From Halobacterium wangiae (GTDB lineage Archaea > Halobacteriota > Halobacteria > Halobacteriales > Halobacteriaceae): a stretch of DNA of 64,000 nt. Below are positions 46,754-55,632 of this stretch, piece by piece (the first letter of the stretch is position 1; the number at the start of each line of letters is the position of its first letter). The notes under the pieces were generated by a model that did not search any database, was not told the DNA's origin, and worked only from the letters and a program-made list of their open reading frames with translations. The stretch is from positions 2,728,001 to 2,792,000 of the forward strand of contig NZ_CP089588.1 in the NCBI RefSeq assembly GCF_021249345.1, written 5' to 3'. Both the position numbers and the translations under genes were made by a program.

Positions 46754-48748
46754 TCAGGCTCCAGCGGCCGCAAGCGGACCCTGGGTCGTCGCCACCTGCG
46801 AGTGGCCGTGACCCTGACCGTTCGAACTGCCGCTGTCGGCCGCCTGCCCGAAGACGCCGCGTTCGAGGTCCGCGTTCACGACCGAGTGCTCGAAGTAGAC
46901 CAGGTCGTAGGCCGTCGAGTCGTACTCGCCGTACAGTTCGAGGTCGCCGTTCCGACCGAGGTGTGGCGCGAGGTCGGACATCGCGAAGCTGACCTCGAGG
47001 GTGCCGTCGCCAAGTTCGACCGACTCCGCGTGGATGCGCTCGGTCGAGTCGGCGTGCGTGACGTAGAAGCTGTCCGCGACGGTGGCGTTGGCGCCCGCCG
47101 GCGCGTCGAGCACGACGGTCGCCGAGCCCTCTTGGACGGAGACGGAGCGCACCTCGGCGAAGTCGTCGACGCGCCGGATGCGGTTCGTGTCCTCGGGCGA
47201 CACCCGCGAGTTGTTCTGGACGTACTCCAGAAGCGCCGTCCCGTAGAGCGTGTTCGTCGTGCTGACGCGGGGCGCGTCCTCGAGCACGGAGCCGTCCCAC
47301 CCGGCCATGTAGGAGTTGACGGTGACGTTGTACGTCTCGTCGTCGGCGACCGGTTCACCGTTCACCCACGCCTCGCGGATGGCGGGTTCCTGGCCCTCGT
47401 GGCTCGCCCACTCGTAGGTCACACCGCTGACCTGCAACTGGGCCTCCGCGCCGTACAGCTGTCCGGTCTCGCTCTCCAGAGTGACGACCTGGCTCGCGAG
47501 CAACTGCTTCAGTTCCGCGCCCGTGAGTTCGACCGTCACGAGCGTGTTCTGGAACGGGAGGATGTTGTAGACGTCGCCCACGGTGACGTTACCCGGGCCG
47601 TAGATACTGTTCGACCGGATGCCACCGGCGTTCGTGATGGCGACCTCCGCCCCGGTCTCCGCACGGAACGCGTCCGTGATCATGTTCCCGAGTGCGGTCT
47701 CGTCGTGGTAGTTCCGCGAGAACCGCGCGTCGAGTTCCACTTCCGTCTCGCCCGCGACGGCGTTCAGTTCGTTCTCGCGGGCGGTCGAGATGATGACCGA
47801 GGCCGTCTCGTTCTTCGGCACGTCCCCGGTCACGTCGAGGAGGCGGCCGTTCCAGGCGGTGACCTCGCCGTTCTCGACCGTGAGGTTGAGTTCCGCGACG
47901 TGCTCGGCGCGAGCCTCCGCCTCCATGATGACCGTCCCGGAGGTCTCCTGTGGCGGGTACTCGAGTTCGTCGTCGCCCACGACGACCACGTCGACGTTGT
48001 CAGTCGTGTTGGCGAGGGTCTTCGACTCGGGCACACCGATGTGCGCCGCGGCCACGACGACGTCGACGTTCTGTTCCTCTTTCAGCATCGTCGCGTACTC
48101 GCTGGCGACCGCCGAGTAGTTCCGGAGTTCGTAGCCCGCCTCATCGAAGTCGACCGCGGTCTTGGACTTGATGGCCTCGTCGGCGAGACCGACCACGCCG
48201 ACTCTCACGCCCTGCTTCTCGACGACCGTGTACGGTTCGGTGCCGGGAATCGGCTCGCCCGTCTCCGAGTCCACGATGTTCGCCATCAGCCACGGGAACT
48301 CCGAGGCCGCCGAGAAGTTGTCGACCGCCTCGAAGCCGTAGTCGAGGTCGTGGTTCCCGACTACTTCCGCGTCTGGCTGGAGGACGTTCAACACGTCTAC
48401 TGGGACCGCCCACTGGCTGAGCGGCGAGAGCGCGTGCGGACTCACCTCGTCGCCGCCGCCGACCGTCACTGTCGGGTTGTCGATGGCCGCGCGGCGTTCG
48501 TTGACCAGCGTCACCATCCGCGGCAGCGTCGTGTCCTCCGCGGCGGCGGTCTGGACGTCGTTGTAGGAGAGCAGCGTCAGCGTGGTCGAGTTGTTCGTCG
48601 CGGTAGCAGCCACCGAGGCGGTGGATCCGTCGCTCGTTCGGACGTCCTGTACGCCTGCACCGTCAGTCGACTGGCTCGCGCCCACGGGGCCGACCGCCCC
48701 CGCGAGGACGAGAGCCACCACGACCAGGAGTGTACCAACTCTGGACAT
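46754..48748 (-). CDS. Secreted 5'-nucleotidase/UshA-like protein with altered metal ligands
   Basis: A 664-residue exported protein. The N-terminus has a Sec signal (LLVVVALVLAGAVGPVGA) and the chain is Asn/Thr-rich, as for glycosylated haloarchaeal exoproteins. The metallophosphatase domain has Asp64, Asp100, Asn132-His133 and His236 in their usual places. But the usual DxH reads DVQ (Gln66), and the GHxQ/GHxH loop reads GDDE (Asp259, Glu261). The C-terminal nucleotidase domain (FSRNYHDETALGNMITDAFR, NAGGIRSNSIYGPG, NILPFQNTLVTVELTG) is well kept. After that comes a haloarchaeal adhesion-like region. Likely substrate: extracellular nucleotides, if active. Promoter at 48777-48785. Confidence 0.82.
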   Translation of the reverse strand: MSRVGTLLVVVALVLAGAVGPVGASQSTDGAGVQDVRTSDGSTASVAATATNNSTTLTLLSYNDVQTAAAEDTTLPRMVTLVNERRAAIDNPTVTVGGGDEVSPHALSPLSQWAVPVDVLNVLQPDAEVVGNHDLDYGFEAVDNFSAASEFPWLMANIVDSETGEPIPGTEPYTVVEKQGVRVGVVGLADEAIKSKTAVDFDEAGYELRNYSAVASEYATMLKEEQNVDVVVAAAHIGVPESKTLANTTDNVDVVVVGDDELEYPPQETSGTVIMEAEARAEHVAELNLTVENGEVTAWNGRLLDVTGDVPKNETASVIISTARENELNAVAGETEVELDARFSRNYHDETALGNMITDAFRAETGAEVAITNAGGIRSNSIYGPGNVTVGDVYNILPFQNTLVTVELTGAELKQLLASQVVTLESETGQLYGAEAQLQVSGVTYEWASHEGQEPAIREAWVNGEPVADDETYNVTVNSYMAGWDGSVLEDAPRVSTTNTLYGTALLEYVQNNSRVSPEDTNRIRRVDDFAEVRSVSVQEGSATVVLDAPAGANATVADSFYVTHADSTERIHAESVELGDGTLEVSFAMSDLAPHLGRNGDLELYGEYDSTAYDLVYFEHSVVNADLERGVFGQAADSGSSNGQGHGHSQVATTQGPLAAAGA

Positions 48749-48776
48749 GCGGGTTTTCGTAACGTGGGACTACCAC

Positions 48777-48811
48777 AAATATAATTGGCTCCTAACGTGC
48801 CACAATGTGGC
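48777..48811 (-). promoter_or_regulatory. TATA box and upstream GCCACA-A-TGTGGC repeat of the nucleotidase-like gene
   Basis: Minus strand ATTATATTT (48777-48785), 29-37 bp before the ATG at 48748, is among the most AT-rich promoters here. A perfect 6-base-arm inverted repeat (48799-48811) lies just upstream of it, where archaeal activators or repressors bind. Regulation by phosphate is a guess. Confidence 0.45.
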
Positions 48812-48887
48812 CTAGAACTGGGGTCCGGCGGCTAGCGTACGTGCGCTCCACGGGAACTCCTCGAAGAAGAACTTCGGCGTCCGAACG

Positions 48888-50168
48888 TCAGTCGGCGCGC
48901 TGCTCGACCGCTGCGGCCGCGTTCACGATGGTCTCCTCGCCGAACGCCGGCCCGACCAGCTGGAGGCCGACCGGGAGGCCGTCGACGTCGCCCGCGGGGA
49001 CCGAGATGGCGGGGAGGTTCGCGAGGTTCGCGGGCGTCGTGTTGGCGTCCGCGAGGTACATCTGAACCGGGTCGTCGAGGCTCTCCCCGAGTTTCGGCGG
49101 GAGGACGGGCATCGTCGGCGAGGCGAGCACGTCGACGTCCTCGAACGCCTCGTCGAAGTCCCGCTTCACCCACGAGCGGGCCTCCTGGGCCTGCTTGTAG
49201 TACTTGTCGTGGTAGCCCGCCGAGAGCGCGTACGTGCCCATGAGGATGCGGCGCTTGACCTCGTCGCCGAACCCCTCCGAGCGCGCCTCCGAGAACGACT
49301 CGTTCCAGTCGCCGTCGAAGCCGCCGGAGTGACCGTAACGCACGCCGTCGAAGCGCGCGAGGTTCGAGGACGCCTCGGACATCGCGATGACGTAGTAGGC
49401 GGCGACGGCGTACTCGCAGGACGGCAGGTCGACGTCCTCGACGGTCGCGCCCTGGTCGCGGAGGTCGTCGAGGGCGTCCTCGAACCTCGCGACGACGTCC
49501 TCGTCCGCGCCCTCCACGAGTTCCGTCGGGACACCGACCGTGAGGCCGTCGACGTCGCCCTCGGCAGCACTCGCGTAGTCCGAGTCCGCGCCTTCCGCTC
49601 GCGTGGTGCCGTCGTTCTCGTCGGGGCCGGCGACGACGTCGAGCAGCGCGGCGGCCTCCTCGACGGTTGGCGCGATCGGGCCGATCTGTTCGAGGGAGTT
49701 CGCGTACGCGACCAGGCCGTAGCGGGAGACGAGGCCGTAGGTCGGTTTGATGCCGACGACGCCGCAGTACGCGGCGGGACAGCGGATGGAGCCGCCGGTG
49801 TCGGAGCCAAGCGCGAGGTCCGCCTCGCCAGCGGCGACGGCCGCCGCAGAGCCGCCCGAGGAGCCGCCGGGCACGCGGTCCTCGTCCACGGGGTTCTTCG
49901 TCGGCCCGAAGTACGACGTCTCGGTGGTCGTCCCCATCCCGAACTCGTCCATGTTCGCCTTCCCGTTGATCGTCGCGCCGGCCGCCTTCAGCCGTTCGAC
50001 GACCGTCGCGTCGTACGGCGGGACGTACTCCTCGAGCATCCGCGACCCGCAGGTCGTGCGGACGCCTTCGGTCGAGATGTTGTCCTTGACGGCGACGGTG
50101 GCGTCGGCCAGCGGTCCGTCGTCGTCGCCCTCGATGGTCTCCTCGGTGATGAACGCGTTCAGCCCCAT
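48888..50168 (-). CDS. gatA: Asp/Glu-tRNA amidotransferase subunit A
   Basis: A 426-residue amidase. The catalytic triad is Lys28 (AVKDNIS), a cis-serine in GGSSGGSA near residues 101-108, and the nucleophile Ser127 (GSDTGGSIRCPA). GatA releases ammonia from glutamine to amidate Asp-tRNA(Asn), or Glu-tRNA(Gln) with GatB/C. It begins directly after gatC with no gap. gatB is not in the window. The length is slightly shorter than bacterial GatA (about 480) but the motifs are intact. Confidence 0.95.
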   Translation of the reverse strand: MGLNAFITEETIEGDDDGPLADATVAVKDNISTEGVRTTCGSRMLEEYVPPYDATVVERLKAAGATINGKANMDEFGMGTTTETSYFGPTKNPVDEDRVPGGSSGGSAAAVAAGEADLALGSDTGGSIRCPAAYCGVVGIKPTYGLVSRYGLVAYANSLEQIGPIAPTVEEAAALLDVVAGPDENDGTTRAEGADSDYASAAEGDVDGLTVGVPTELVEGADEDVVARFEDALDDLRDQGATVEDVDLPSCEYAVAAYYVIAMSEASSNLARFDGVRYGHSGGFDGDWNESFSEARSEGFGDEVKRRILMGTYALSAGYHDKYYKQAQEARSWVKRDFDEAFEDVDVLASPTMPVLPPKLGESLDDPVQMYLADANTTPANLANLPAISVPAGDVDGLPVGLQLVGPAFGEETIVNAAAAVEQRAD

Positions 50169-50444
50169 CTACGACACCTTCGGCCCCTTGAAGCGGCCGT
50201 CCTCGGTCTCCTCGGCGTTCGCGAGTGCCTCCGCCTGGCTCAGGCAGTCGTGGACCTCGTCGGAGCGCATCACGTTGACGAGTTCCGGTTCGGAGTCGAC
50301 CTCCGGCACCTCCTCGAGGGCCTCGAACTGCGCCAGGATCTTCCCGAACTGGTCGACGAACTCGTCGACCGCGTCGTCGTCGAGGTCGACGCGCGCGAGG
50401 TCCGCGACGTGCCGCACTTCCTCGGCGTCCACGGAATCGGTCAT
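50169..50444 (-). CDS. gatC: Asp/Glu-tRNA amidotransferase subunit C
   Basis: A 91-residue stabilising subunit of GatCAB. It has the usual N-terminal helix (EEVRHVADLARVDLDDDAV) followed by an extended linker with LEEVPEVDSEPELVN. It sits directly before gatA, the conserved gene order. Start at the ATG at 50444. A weak TATA-like sequence is near 50471-50479. Confidence 0.93.
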   Translation of the reverse strand: MTDSVDAEEVRHVADLARVDLDDDAVDEFVDQFGKILAQFEALEEVPEVDSEPELVNVMRSDEVHDCLSQAEALANAEETEDGRFKGPKVS

Positions 50445-50664
50445 GTTCCAGCGATTGCGCGTGCCGGCGGTAAGCGTTTCGATGGCTGCACCGCCGACCC
50501 GAATCGAGGCGTTCGGGACGCGCTCGACACACGGCCGGTAACTACCTGGCCATCACCGTGCCGTCCCGTGGTACGTGCTGCCAAAGCCCTTTTGTGCTCT
50601 CGCAACCTCGTTCCATCCGTATTCGACGTTCTCTCGGCCACAGAAACAACGGTCAGCCCTCACA

Positions 50665-51657
50665 ATGAGTGATAGCACACGGACCCGCGAGGAGGAACGC
50701 GAGGCGGATGAACGACGCACCAGAGCGGAGTCCGAAGCGCAGGACGCCATCGAGGACGTCGAGTGTCCCGAGTGCGGCGGGGACCTCGTCGTCGACGAGG
50801 AACGCGGCGAGACGGTCTGCGGCGAGTGCGGCCTCGTGGTCGAGGAGGACAGCATCGACCGCGGGCCGGAGTGGCGCGCGTTCAACGCCACCGAGAACGA
50901 CCAGAAGTCCCGCGTCGGCGCGCCAACGACGAACATGATGCACGACAAGGGGCTGTCGACGAACATCGGCTGGCAGAACAAGGACGCTTATGGCAACTCC
51001 CTGTCGGGGCGGCAGCGACGGAAGATGCAGCGGCTGCGCAAGTGGAACGAGCGCTTCCGCACGCGGAACAGCAAGGAGCGCAACCTCAAGCAGGCTCTCG
51101 GCGAGATCGAACGGATGGCCTCCGCGCTCGGCCTACCCGACAACGTCCGGCAGACCGCCTCCGTCATCTACCGCCGCGCGCTGAACGAGGACCTGTTGCC
51201 GGGACGCTCCATCGAGGGCGTCGCCACCAGCGCGCTGTACGCCGCTGCCCGCCAGGCGAACACCCCACGAAGTCTCGACGAGGTGGCCAACGTCAGCCGG
51301 GTCGAGCGCGACGAGATCGCGCGCACCTACCGATACGTCGTCCGCGAACTCGGCCTGGAAGTCGCCCCGACGGACCCCGCGAGCTACGTCCCTCGTTTCT
51401 GCTCGGAACTCGAACTCCCCGACGAGGTCGAGCGCCGCGCCCGGGAACTCCTCACGGCTGCAGAAGACGCCGGCATCACCTCCGGGAAGTCCCCGGTCGG
51501 CCTCGCCGCAGCCGCCGTCTACGCCGCCAGCCTGCTCACCAACGAGCGCATCACGCAGAGTGAGGTCAGCGACGTGGCGAACATCAGCGAGGTCACCATC
51601 CGCAACCGCTACCACGAGATTCTCGAGGCCGGCGGCGAGGAGTCCATCGAGGCGTAG
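50665..51657 (+). CDS. tfb: Transcription initiation factor IIB (TFB)
   Basis: A 330-residue archaeal TFB. The N-terminal zinc ribbon is CPECGGDLVVDEERGETVC followed by GECG (four cysteines). The B-finger region is RGPEWRAFNATE, and two cyclin-fold repeats follow (residues about 130-225 and 225-320), ending with the BRE-reading helix-turn-helix ITQSEVSDVANISEVTIRNRY. It bridges TBP-DNA and RNA polymerase. Haloarchaea encode several TFBs, so this is one of a family. Start at the ATG at 50665; a long pyrimidine-rich region precedes. Confidence 0.97.
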   Translation: MSDSTRTREEEREADERRTRAESEAQDAIEDVECPECGGDLVVDEERGETVCGECGLVVEEDSIDRGPEWRAFNATENDQKSRVGAPTTNMMHDKGLSTNIGWQNKDAYGNSLSGRQRRKMQRLRKWNERFRTRNSKERNLKQALGEIERMASALGLPDNVRQTASVIYRRALNEDLLPGRSIEGVATSALYAAARQANTPRSLDEVANVSRVERDEIARTYRYVVRELGLEVAPTDPASYVPRFCSELELPDEVERRARELLTAAEDAGITSGKSPVGLAAAAVYAASLLTNERITQSEVSDVANISEVTIRNRYHEILEAGGEESIEA

Positions 51658-51742
51658 TGCAGACCGGCTGCGCTCGGCACCTCTGGTCGACACCGTCGCC
51701 GGCCCGATTACTTCTCCCGGCCTGCTCGCGATGCAGAACTGC

Positions 51743-51967
51743 CTACGTGTCTTCTGCTTCCTCGACCTCGTAGCCCGCTTCGCGCACGATGGACTTGATC
51801 TCCACCTCGGAGATCAGCTCCTCGCCGAAGCGAACCGACACCTCGCCACCCTCGCGGTCGGTGTCCACGAGCTGGACGCCCTCTCGCTCCTGCAGTGCCT
51901 CCGTTATCTCCTCGCCGTCTCCGGGCTCCATGTCTCTCACGACGAACGTCGTGCGGCTATTCGCCAT
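51743..51967 (-). CDS. HMA-fold protein lacking the CxxC metal site
   Basis: A 74-residue protein with the beta-alpha-beta-beta-alpha-beta pattern of heavy-metal-associated domains: TTFVVRDM, then an alpha helix, VSVRFGEE, VEIKSIVREAGYEVEE. In normal HMA domains the loop is MxCxxC; here it is Met13-Glu-Pro-Gly-Asp-Gly18, with no cysteine anywhere in the protein. So it cannot bind copper like CopZ. It could be a structural adaptor or bind another partner. Start at the ATG at 51967. No copper ATPase is nearby. Confidence 0.75.
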   Translation of the reverse strand: MANSRTTFVVRDMEPGDGEEITEALQEREGVQLVDTDREGGEVSVRFGEELISEVEIKSIVREAGYEVEEAEDT

Positions 51968-52152
51968 GGTACACCACGGTCGGCGACTCGTCTCTCGTGC
52001 TCCCCCGGGCGTCGCGTTCCGCGGGGACGCGACGGACTCCCTCGACTGGTCGACGGTCACCTGTGTACATGGCAGAAGATTCGGCGATCAGCGTGTTAGT
52101 CCTTGTGCCGGGGGCGTCGTCGGGGGCTGGGCAGCCCCGTGGGCGCCCGGGA

Positions 52153-52168
52153 AGCGGGTTAAACCGCT
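52153..52168 (+). promoter_or_regulatory. Near-palindrome over the TATA region of the E1 genes
   Basis: AGCGGGTTAAACCGCT is symmetric except for one central base pair. It is centred about 26 bp before the ATG at 52187, exactly where the TATA box of a leaderless mRNA should be. A regulator on this site would occlude TBP/TFB. A separate hairpin GGGGCT-N4-AGCCCC lies at 52123-52138. Confidence 0.45.
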
Positions 52169-52186
52169 GGGACGAGTAACGGTAAC

Positions 52187-53278
52187 ATGCCCCGCGAGGA
52201 GATCGCGCAGTTCGCCATCGACTCGGTACAAGTACTCTCGGCGGACGAGACCGTCGACGAGGAGCTGGTCCCCGCGCTGTCCGACGACGAACTGCTGGCG
52301 ATGTACGAGGAGATGAAGCGCTCGCGGCGTCTCGACGAGCGCGCCATCGCGTTGCAGCGCCGCGGCGAGATTGGGACGTACGCTCCCGCAATCGGTCAGG
52401 AGGCCGCGCAGGTCGGGAGTGCGTTCGCCACGGCCGACGAGGACTGGATCGTCCCGTCGTTCCGCGAGGGGCCCGCGCTCCTCGTCCACGGCGTCGAGCC
52501 ACACCAGATTCTCTGGTACGCGATGGGCATGGAGGAGGGCGCGGAGATTCCGGGCGGCGAGGGAGCACTCCCGCCCGCGATTCCCGTCGGCAGCCAGCCA
52601 CTGCACGCCGTCGGCGTCGGCTGGGGGGAGTCGATACAGGGGACCTCGAACGTCGCGGTGACCTACTTCGGCGACGGCGCGACCAGCGAGGGCGACGTCT
52701 ACGAGGCGCTCAACTTCGCCGGCGTCTACGACGCCCAGACCGTCTTCGTCTGCCAGAACAACCGCTACGCCATCTCCACGCGACTCGCGGACCAGACCGC
52801 CGCCGAGACGCTCGCCCAGAAGGCCATCGCGGCGGGCATCGAGGGCATCCGCGTCGACGGCAACGACGTCCTCGGCGTCTACCGTGTCGCGAAGGAGGCC
52901 ATCGAGAAGGCCAGAGACGGCGACCCGGTGTTGATCGAGGCGCTCACCTACCGGCGCTCGATGCACACGACCTCCGACGACCCCTCGGTCTACCGCGAGA
53001 CCGCGGAGGAAGACGAGTGGGAGGCCCGCGACCCCATCGTCCGCTTCCAGGTGTACCTCCGCGACCGGGGTATCCTCGACGACGAGACGGTCGCAGCGAT
53101 CGACGAGCGCATCGAGGCCGATCTCGCCGCGGAGATAGATAAGGCGAGGGAGGGCGCCGAGGACGTCGACCCTGCGGACATGTTCCGGTTCGCGTACGAC
53201 GAGATGCCGCCGTCGCTGGAACGCCAGATGGCGGCGTTCGAGTCCGGCGGCGCGCCCGGGGGTGAGACGGATGGCTGA
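52187..53278 (+). CDS. 2-oxoacid dehydrogenase E1 component, alpha subunit
   Basis: A 363-residue thiamine-diphosphate subunit. The ThDP/Mg motif is YFGDGATSEGDVYEALNFAG ending with QNNRYAIS (GDG-x-NN), and the later TYRRSMHTTSDDPSVYR phosphorylation-loop-like segment is present. It decarboxylates pyruvate or a branched-chain 2-oxoacid. It overlaps the beta subunit by 8 bp. E2 and E3 genes do not follow, so the complex must be completed elsewhere. Substrate is uncertain. Confidence 0.93.
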   Translation: MPREEIAQFAIDSVQVLSADETVDEELVPALSDDELLAMYEEMKRSRRLDERAIALQRRGEIGTYAPAIGQEAAQVGSAFATADEDWIVPSFREGPALLVHGVEPHQILWYAMGMEEGAEIPGGEGALPPAIPVGSQPLHAVGVGWGESIQGTSNVAVTYFGDGATSEGDVYEALNFAGVYDAQTVFVCQNNRYAISTRLADQTAAETLAQKAIAAGIEGIRVDGNDVLGVYRVAKEAIEKARDGDPVLIEALTYRRSMHTTSDDPSVYRETAEEDEWEARDPIVRFQVYLRDRGILDDETVAAIDERIEADLAAEIDKAREGAEDVDPADMFRFAYDEMPPSLERQMAAFESGGAPGGETDG

Positions 53279-54236
53279 ACAGCTCCGGATGGTCGAGGCC
53301 GTCCGCGAGACGCTCCGTGCGGAACTGGACCGCGACGACAGCGTCGTCGTCTACGGCCAGGACGTCGCCCGCGCGGGCGGCGTGTTCCGCGCGACGGAGG
53401 GGTTGCTCGACGACTACCCCGACCGCGTGTTCGACGCGCCGGTCGCGGAGGCGGGCATCGTCGGGACCGGCGTGGGCCTCGCCGCTACGGGGCTCCGCCC
53501 AGTCCCGGAGATCCAGTTCCAGAGCTTCCTCTACCAGGGGTTCCAACAGCTGGCCCAGCACGTCGCCCGCATCCGGAGCCGCACTCGTGGAACCGTCACC
53601 TGCCCGATGACGATCCGGACGCCGTACGGCGGCGGCATCCACGCGCTGGAACTCCACTCCGAGAGCTTCGAGGCGGGGTTCGCTCACGTCCCCGGGCTGA
53701 AGGTCGTCGTCCCTTCTTCCCCGGCGGAGACGACGGGGCTGCTCACGACTGCCATCCGACACCCCGACCCCGTAGTCTTCATGGAACCCACGCGGCTCTA
53801 CCGCGCGTTCCGCGAGGAGGTCCCCGACGACCACGAGATCCCCCTCGGCGAGGCCCGCCTGGCGACCGAGGGCGACGACGTGACGGTCGTCGCCTGGGGG
53901 TCGATGCTGCGCGAGACCCTCGACGCCGTCGAGGACGTCGACGCCAGCGTCGAGGTCGTCGACCCCCGGACCGTCTACCCACTGGACACCGCGACGATCG
54001 TCGACTCCGTGCAGAAGACCGGTCGGTGCGTCGTCGTCCACGAGGCGCCCCGGACCGGCGGGATGGCCGGCGAGATCACCGCCCGCGTCAACGAGGAGGC
54101 GTTCCTCCACCTCGAAGCGCCCGTCGAGCGAGTGACCGGGTACGACGTGCCAGTGCCGATGTTCGCCCGCGAGGACGACTACGTTCCGGACACCGACCGC
54201 ATCGCGGCGGGCGTTCGCCGTGCCCTCGAGTTCTAG
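53271..54236 (+). CDS. 2-oxoacid dehydrogenase E1 component, beta subunit
   Basis: A 321-residue partner of the alpha subunit. Typical blocks are VVVYGQDVARAGGVFRATEG, the ThDP-binding PEIQFQSFLYQGFQQLAQH, TPYGGGIHALELHSESFEA and PRTVYPLDTATIVDS. I start it at the ATG at 53271, inside the alpha gene's end, rather than at the GTG 9 bp earlier. Alpha2-beta2 E1 enzymes of this type serve pyruvate, branched-chain or acetoin dehydrogenases. Confidence 0.93.
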   Translation: MAEQLRMVEAVRETLRAELDRDDSVVVYGQDVARAGGVFRATEGLLDDYPDRVFDAPVAEAGIVGTGVGLAATGLRPVPEIQFQSFLYQGFQQLAQHVARIRSRTRGTVTCPMTIRTPYGGGIHALELHSESFEAGFAHVPGLKVVVPSSPAETTGLLTTAIRHPDPVVFMEPTRLYRAFREEVPDDHEIPLGEARLATEGDDVTVVAWGSMLRETLDAVEDVDASVEVVDPRTVYPLDTATIVDSVQKTGRCVVVHEAPRTGGMAGEITARVNEEAFLHLEAPVERVTGYDVPVPMFAREDDYVPDTDRIAAGVRRALEF

Positions 54237-54331
54237 GGCGCTGCCGACTCGTCGCCGGCGAGCGCTCGGGTCAGTTTCACGTTCACCCGGGATTCCGAAC
54301 GGATTAGGGGCGGCCGTCCCTCCTGGCGAGT

Positions 54332-54802
54332 ATGGAGACGACTCGACACTTCACCGCGACCGTCTACGTCGTCAACGACGGCGCGACCGCCCTCCACGAA
54401 CACGACCGCCTCGGCATCCGCATCCCGCCCGGCGGTCACGTCGACCGCGACGAACTCCCCCACGAGGCCGGCCTCCGCGAGGTGTACGAGGAGATCGGCC
54501 TGGAGGCGACGCTGCTGGGGAGCGCGCCCGACGTCCCCGCGCCCGACGGTCGAGCACTCCCCTCGCCGCGCTACCAGATGCTGTACGACATCGACGTCCA
54601 CGAGGACGGGCGGGTCGCCCACCAGCACGTAGACCACCTCTACTTCGCCACGGTGCCGTCGCGGGACATCGACCCCGCTCCCGGAGAGGAACCACCGGCC
54701 GCCTGGACGTGGTACGACGCCGAAGCGCTCCGCGAGAGCGACCTCGACGCCGACACCGTCCAGCTCGGTATCGAAGCCATCGAGGCCGCCGACGGGGCGT
54801 AG
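54332..54802 (+). CDS. Nudix hydrolase
   Basis: A 156-residue hydrolase of nucleoside diphosphates linked to another group. The Nudix box is complete from Gly35 to Leu57: GHVDRDE (GX5E), then REVYEEIGL. A well-kept alpha/beta/alpha fold surrounds it. Substrate is not predictable; isopentenyl-diphosphate isomerase and dGTP-type enzymes share the box. Ends 1 bp before the convergent SDR stop. Confidence 0.9.
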   Translation: METTRHFTATVYVVNDGATALHEHDRLGIRIPPGGHVDRDELPHEAGLREVYEEIGLEATLLGSAPDVPAPDGRALPSPRYQMLYDIDVHEDGRVAHQHVDHLYFATVPSRDIDPAPGEEPPAAWTWYDAEALRESDLDADTVQLGIEAIEAADGA

Positions 54803-55582
54803 TCAGGTCGTGTTCGTCATCCCGCCGTCGACGGTGAGGCTCTCGCCGTTCACGTAGTCGCCGGCGTCGCTCGCGAGGTAGACGGCAGCGTCCGCGACAT
54901 CCCCGGGGTCGCCCCAGCGCCGGGACGGCACCGCCTGCATGTACTCGTCTCCCGCGTCCGTACCAATGATCGGAACGTCCTCGGTGGTCATCGCCGTGTC
55001 GATGATGCCCGGGTGGATGGCGTTCACGCGGACGCCCTGTGGGCCCAGCTCGGCAGCCAGGGAGTAGGTCAACAGCCGAACGCCCCCCTTCGACGCGCAG
55101 TACGTCGCGTAGCCCGCGGACCCCCGGAGGCCGGCGACGCTGGAGAGGTTGATGATGGTGCCACCGTCGCCGTCGATCATCGCGCTCGCGGCGGCCTGCG
55201 CGCCGAAGAACGTCCCCTTGAGGTTCACGTCGATCAGCGTCTGGAACTGGTCCTCGGTGACCTCGGTGAACTCCTCGCCGTGGAAGATACCGGCGTTGTT
55301 CACCATGCAGGTGACGCCGCCGAACGCCTCGGCGGCCTCCACCGCCGCGCGCGTCTGGTCCGGGTCGCTCACGTCGCACTTCACGAACCGCGCGGACTGG
55401 TCGGTCTCCTCCGCGACGACCGCGGCCGTCGTCCGGTGCTCGTCGGGGTCCCGGGACTCCTCCTGGAGGTCGGCGACGACGACGTCGGCGCCCTCCGCCG
55501 CGAACGCGACGGAGATGGCGCGCCCGATCCCGGAACTACCGCCCGTCACTACGGCCGTCTGGTCTTCGAGAGCGAGTGACAT
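54803..55582 (-). CDS. Short-chain dehydrogenase/reductase (classical SDR)
   Basis: A 259-residue NAD(P)-dependent oxidoreductase. The dinucleotide motif is TGGSSGIG (13-20), NNAG is at 95-98, the catalytic Ser147 is in INLSSVAG, and Tyr161-x3-Lys165 is in YCASK. C-terminal GGMT is normal. The Asp in VADLQ near residue 38 favours NAD. Substrate unknown; FabG-like or sugar/cyclohexanol dehydrogenases are alternatives. A TATA box lies upstream. Confidence 0.9.
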   Translation of the reverse strand: MSLALEDQTAVVTGGSSGIGRAISVAFAAEGADVVVADLQEESRDPDEHRTTAAVVAEETDQSARFVKCDVSDPDQTRAAVEAAEAFGGVTCMVNNAGIFHGEEFTEVTEDQFQTLIDVNLKGTFFGAQAAASAMIDGDGGTIINLSSVAGLRGSAGYATYCASKGGVRLLTYSLAAELGPQGVRVNAIHPGIIDTAMTTEDVPIIGTDAGDEYMQAVPSRRWGDPGDVADAAVYLASDAGDYVNGESLTVDGGMTNTT

Positions 55583-55600
55583 ACCGACACAGTACGGCTA

Positions 55601-55610
55601 CAATTATCTT
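55601..55610 (-). promoter_or_regulatory. TATA box of the SDR gene
   Basis: Minus strand AAGATAATTG, 19-28 bp before the ATG at 55582. Confidence 0.4.
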
Positions 55611-55632
55611 CAACCCACAGGCCGGTCGCCAC

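Noticed and set aside
52123-52138. GGGGCT-N4-AGCCCC hairpin as a transcription terminator
   Set aside because: No T-rich tract follows, archaeal termination depends on T tracts, and it lies in front of a gene on the same strand.
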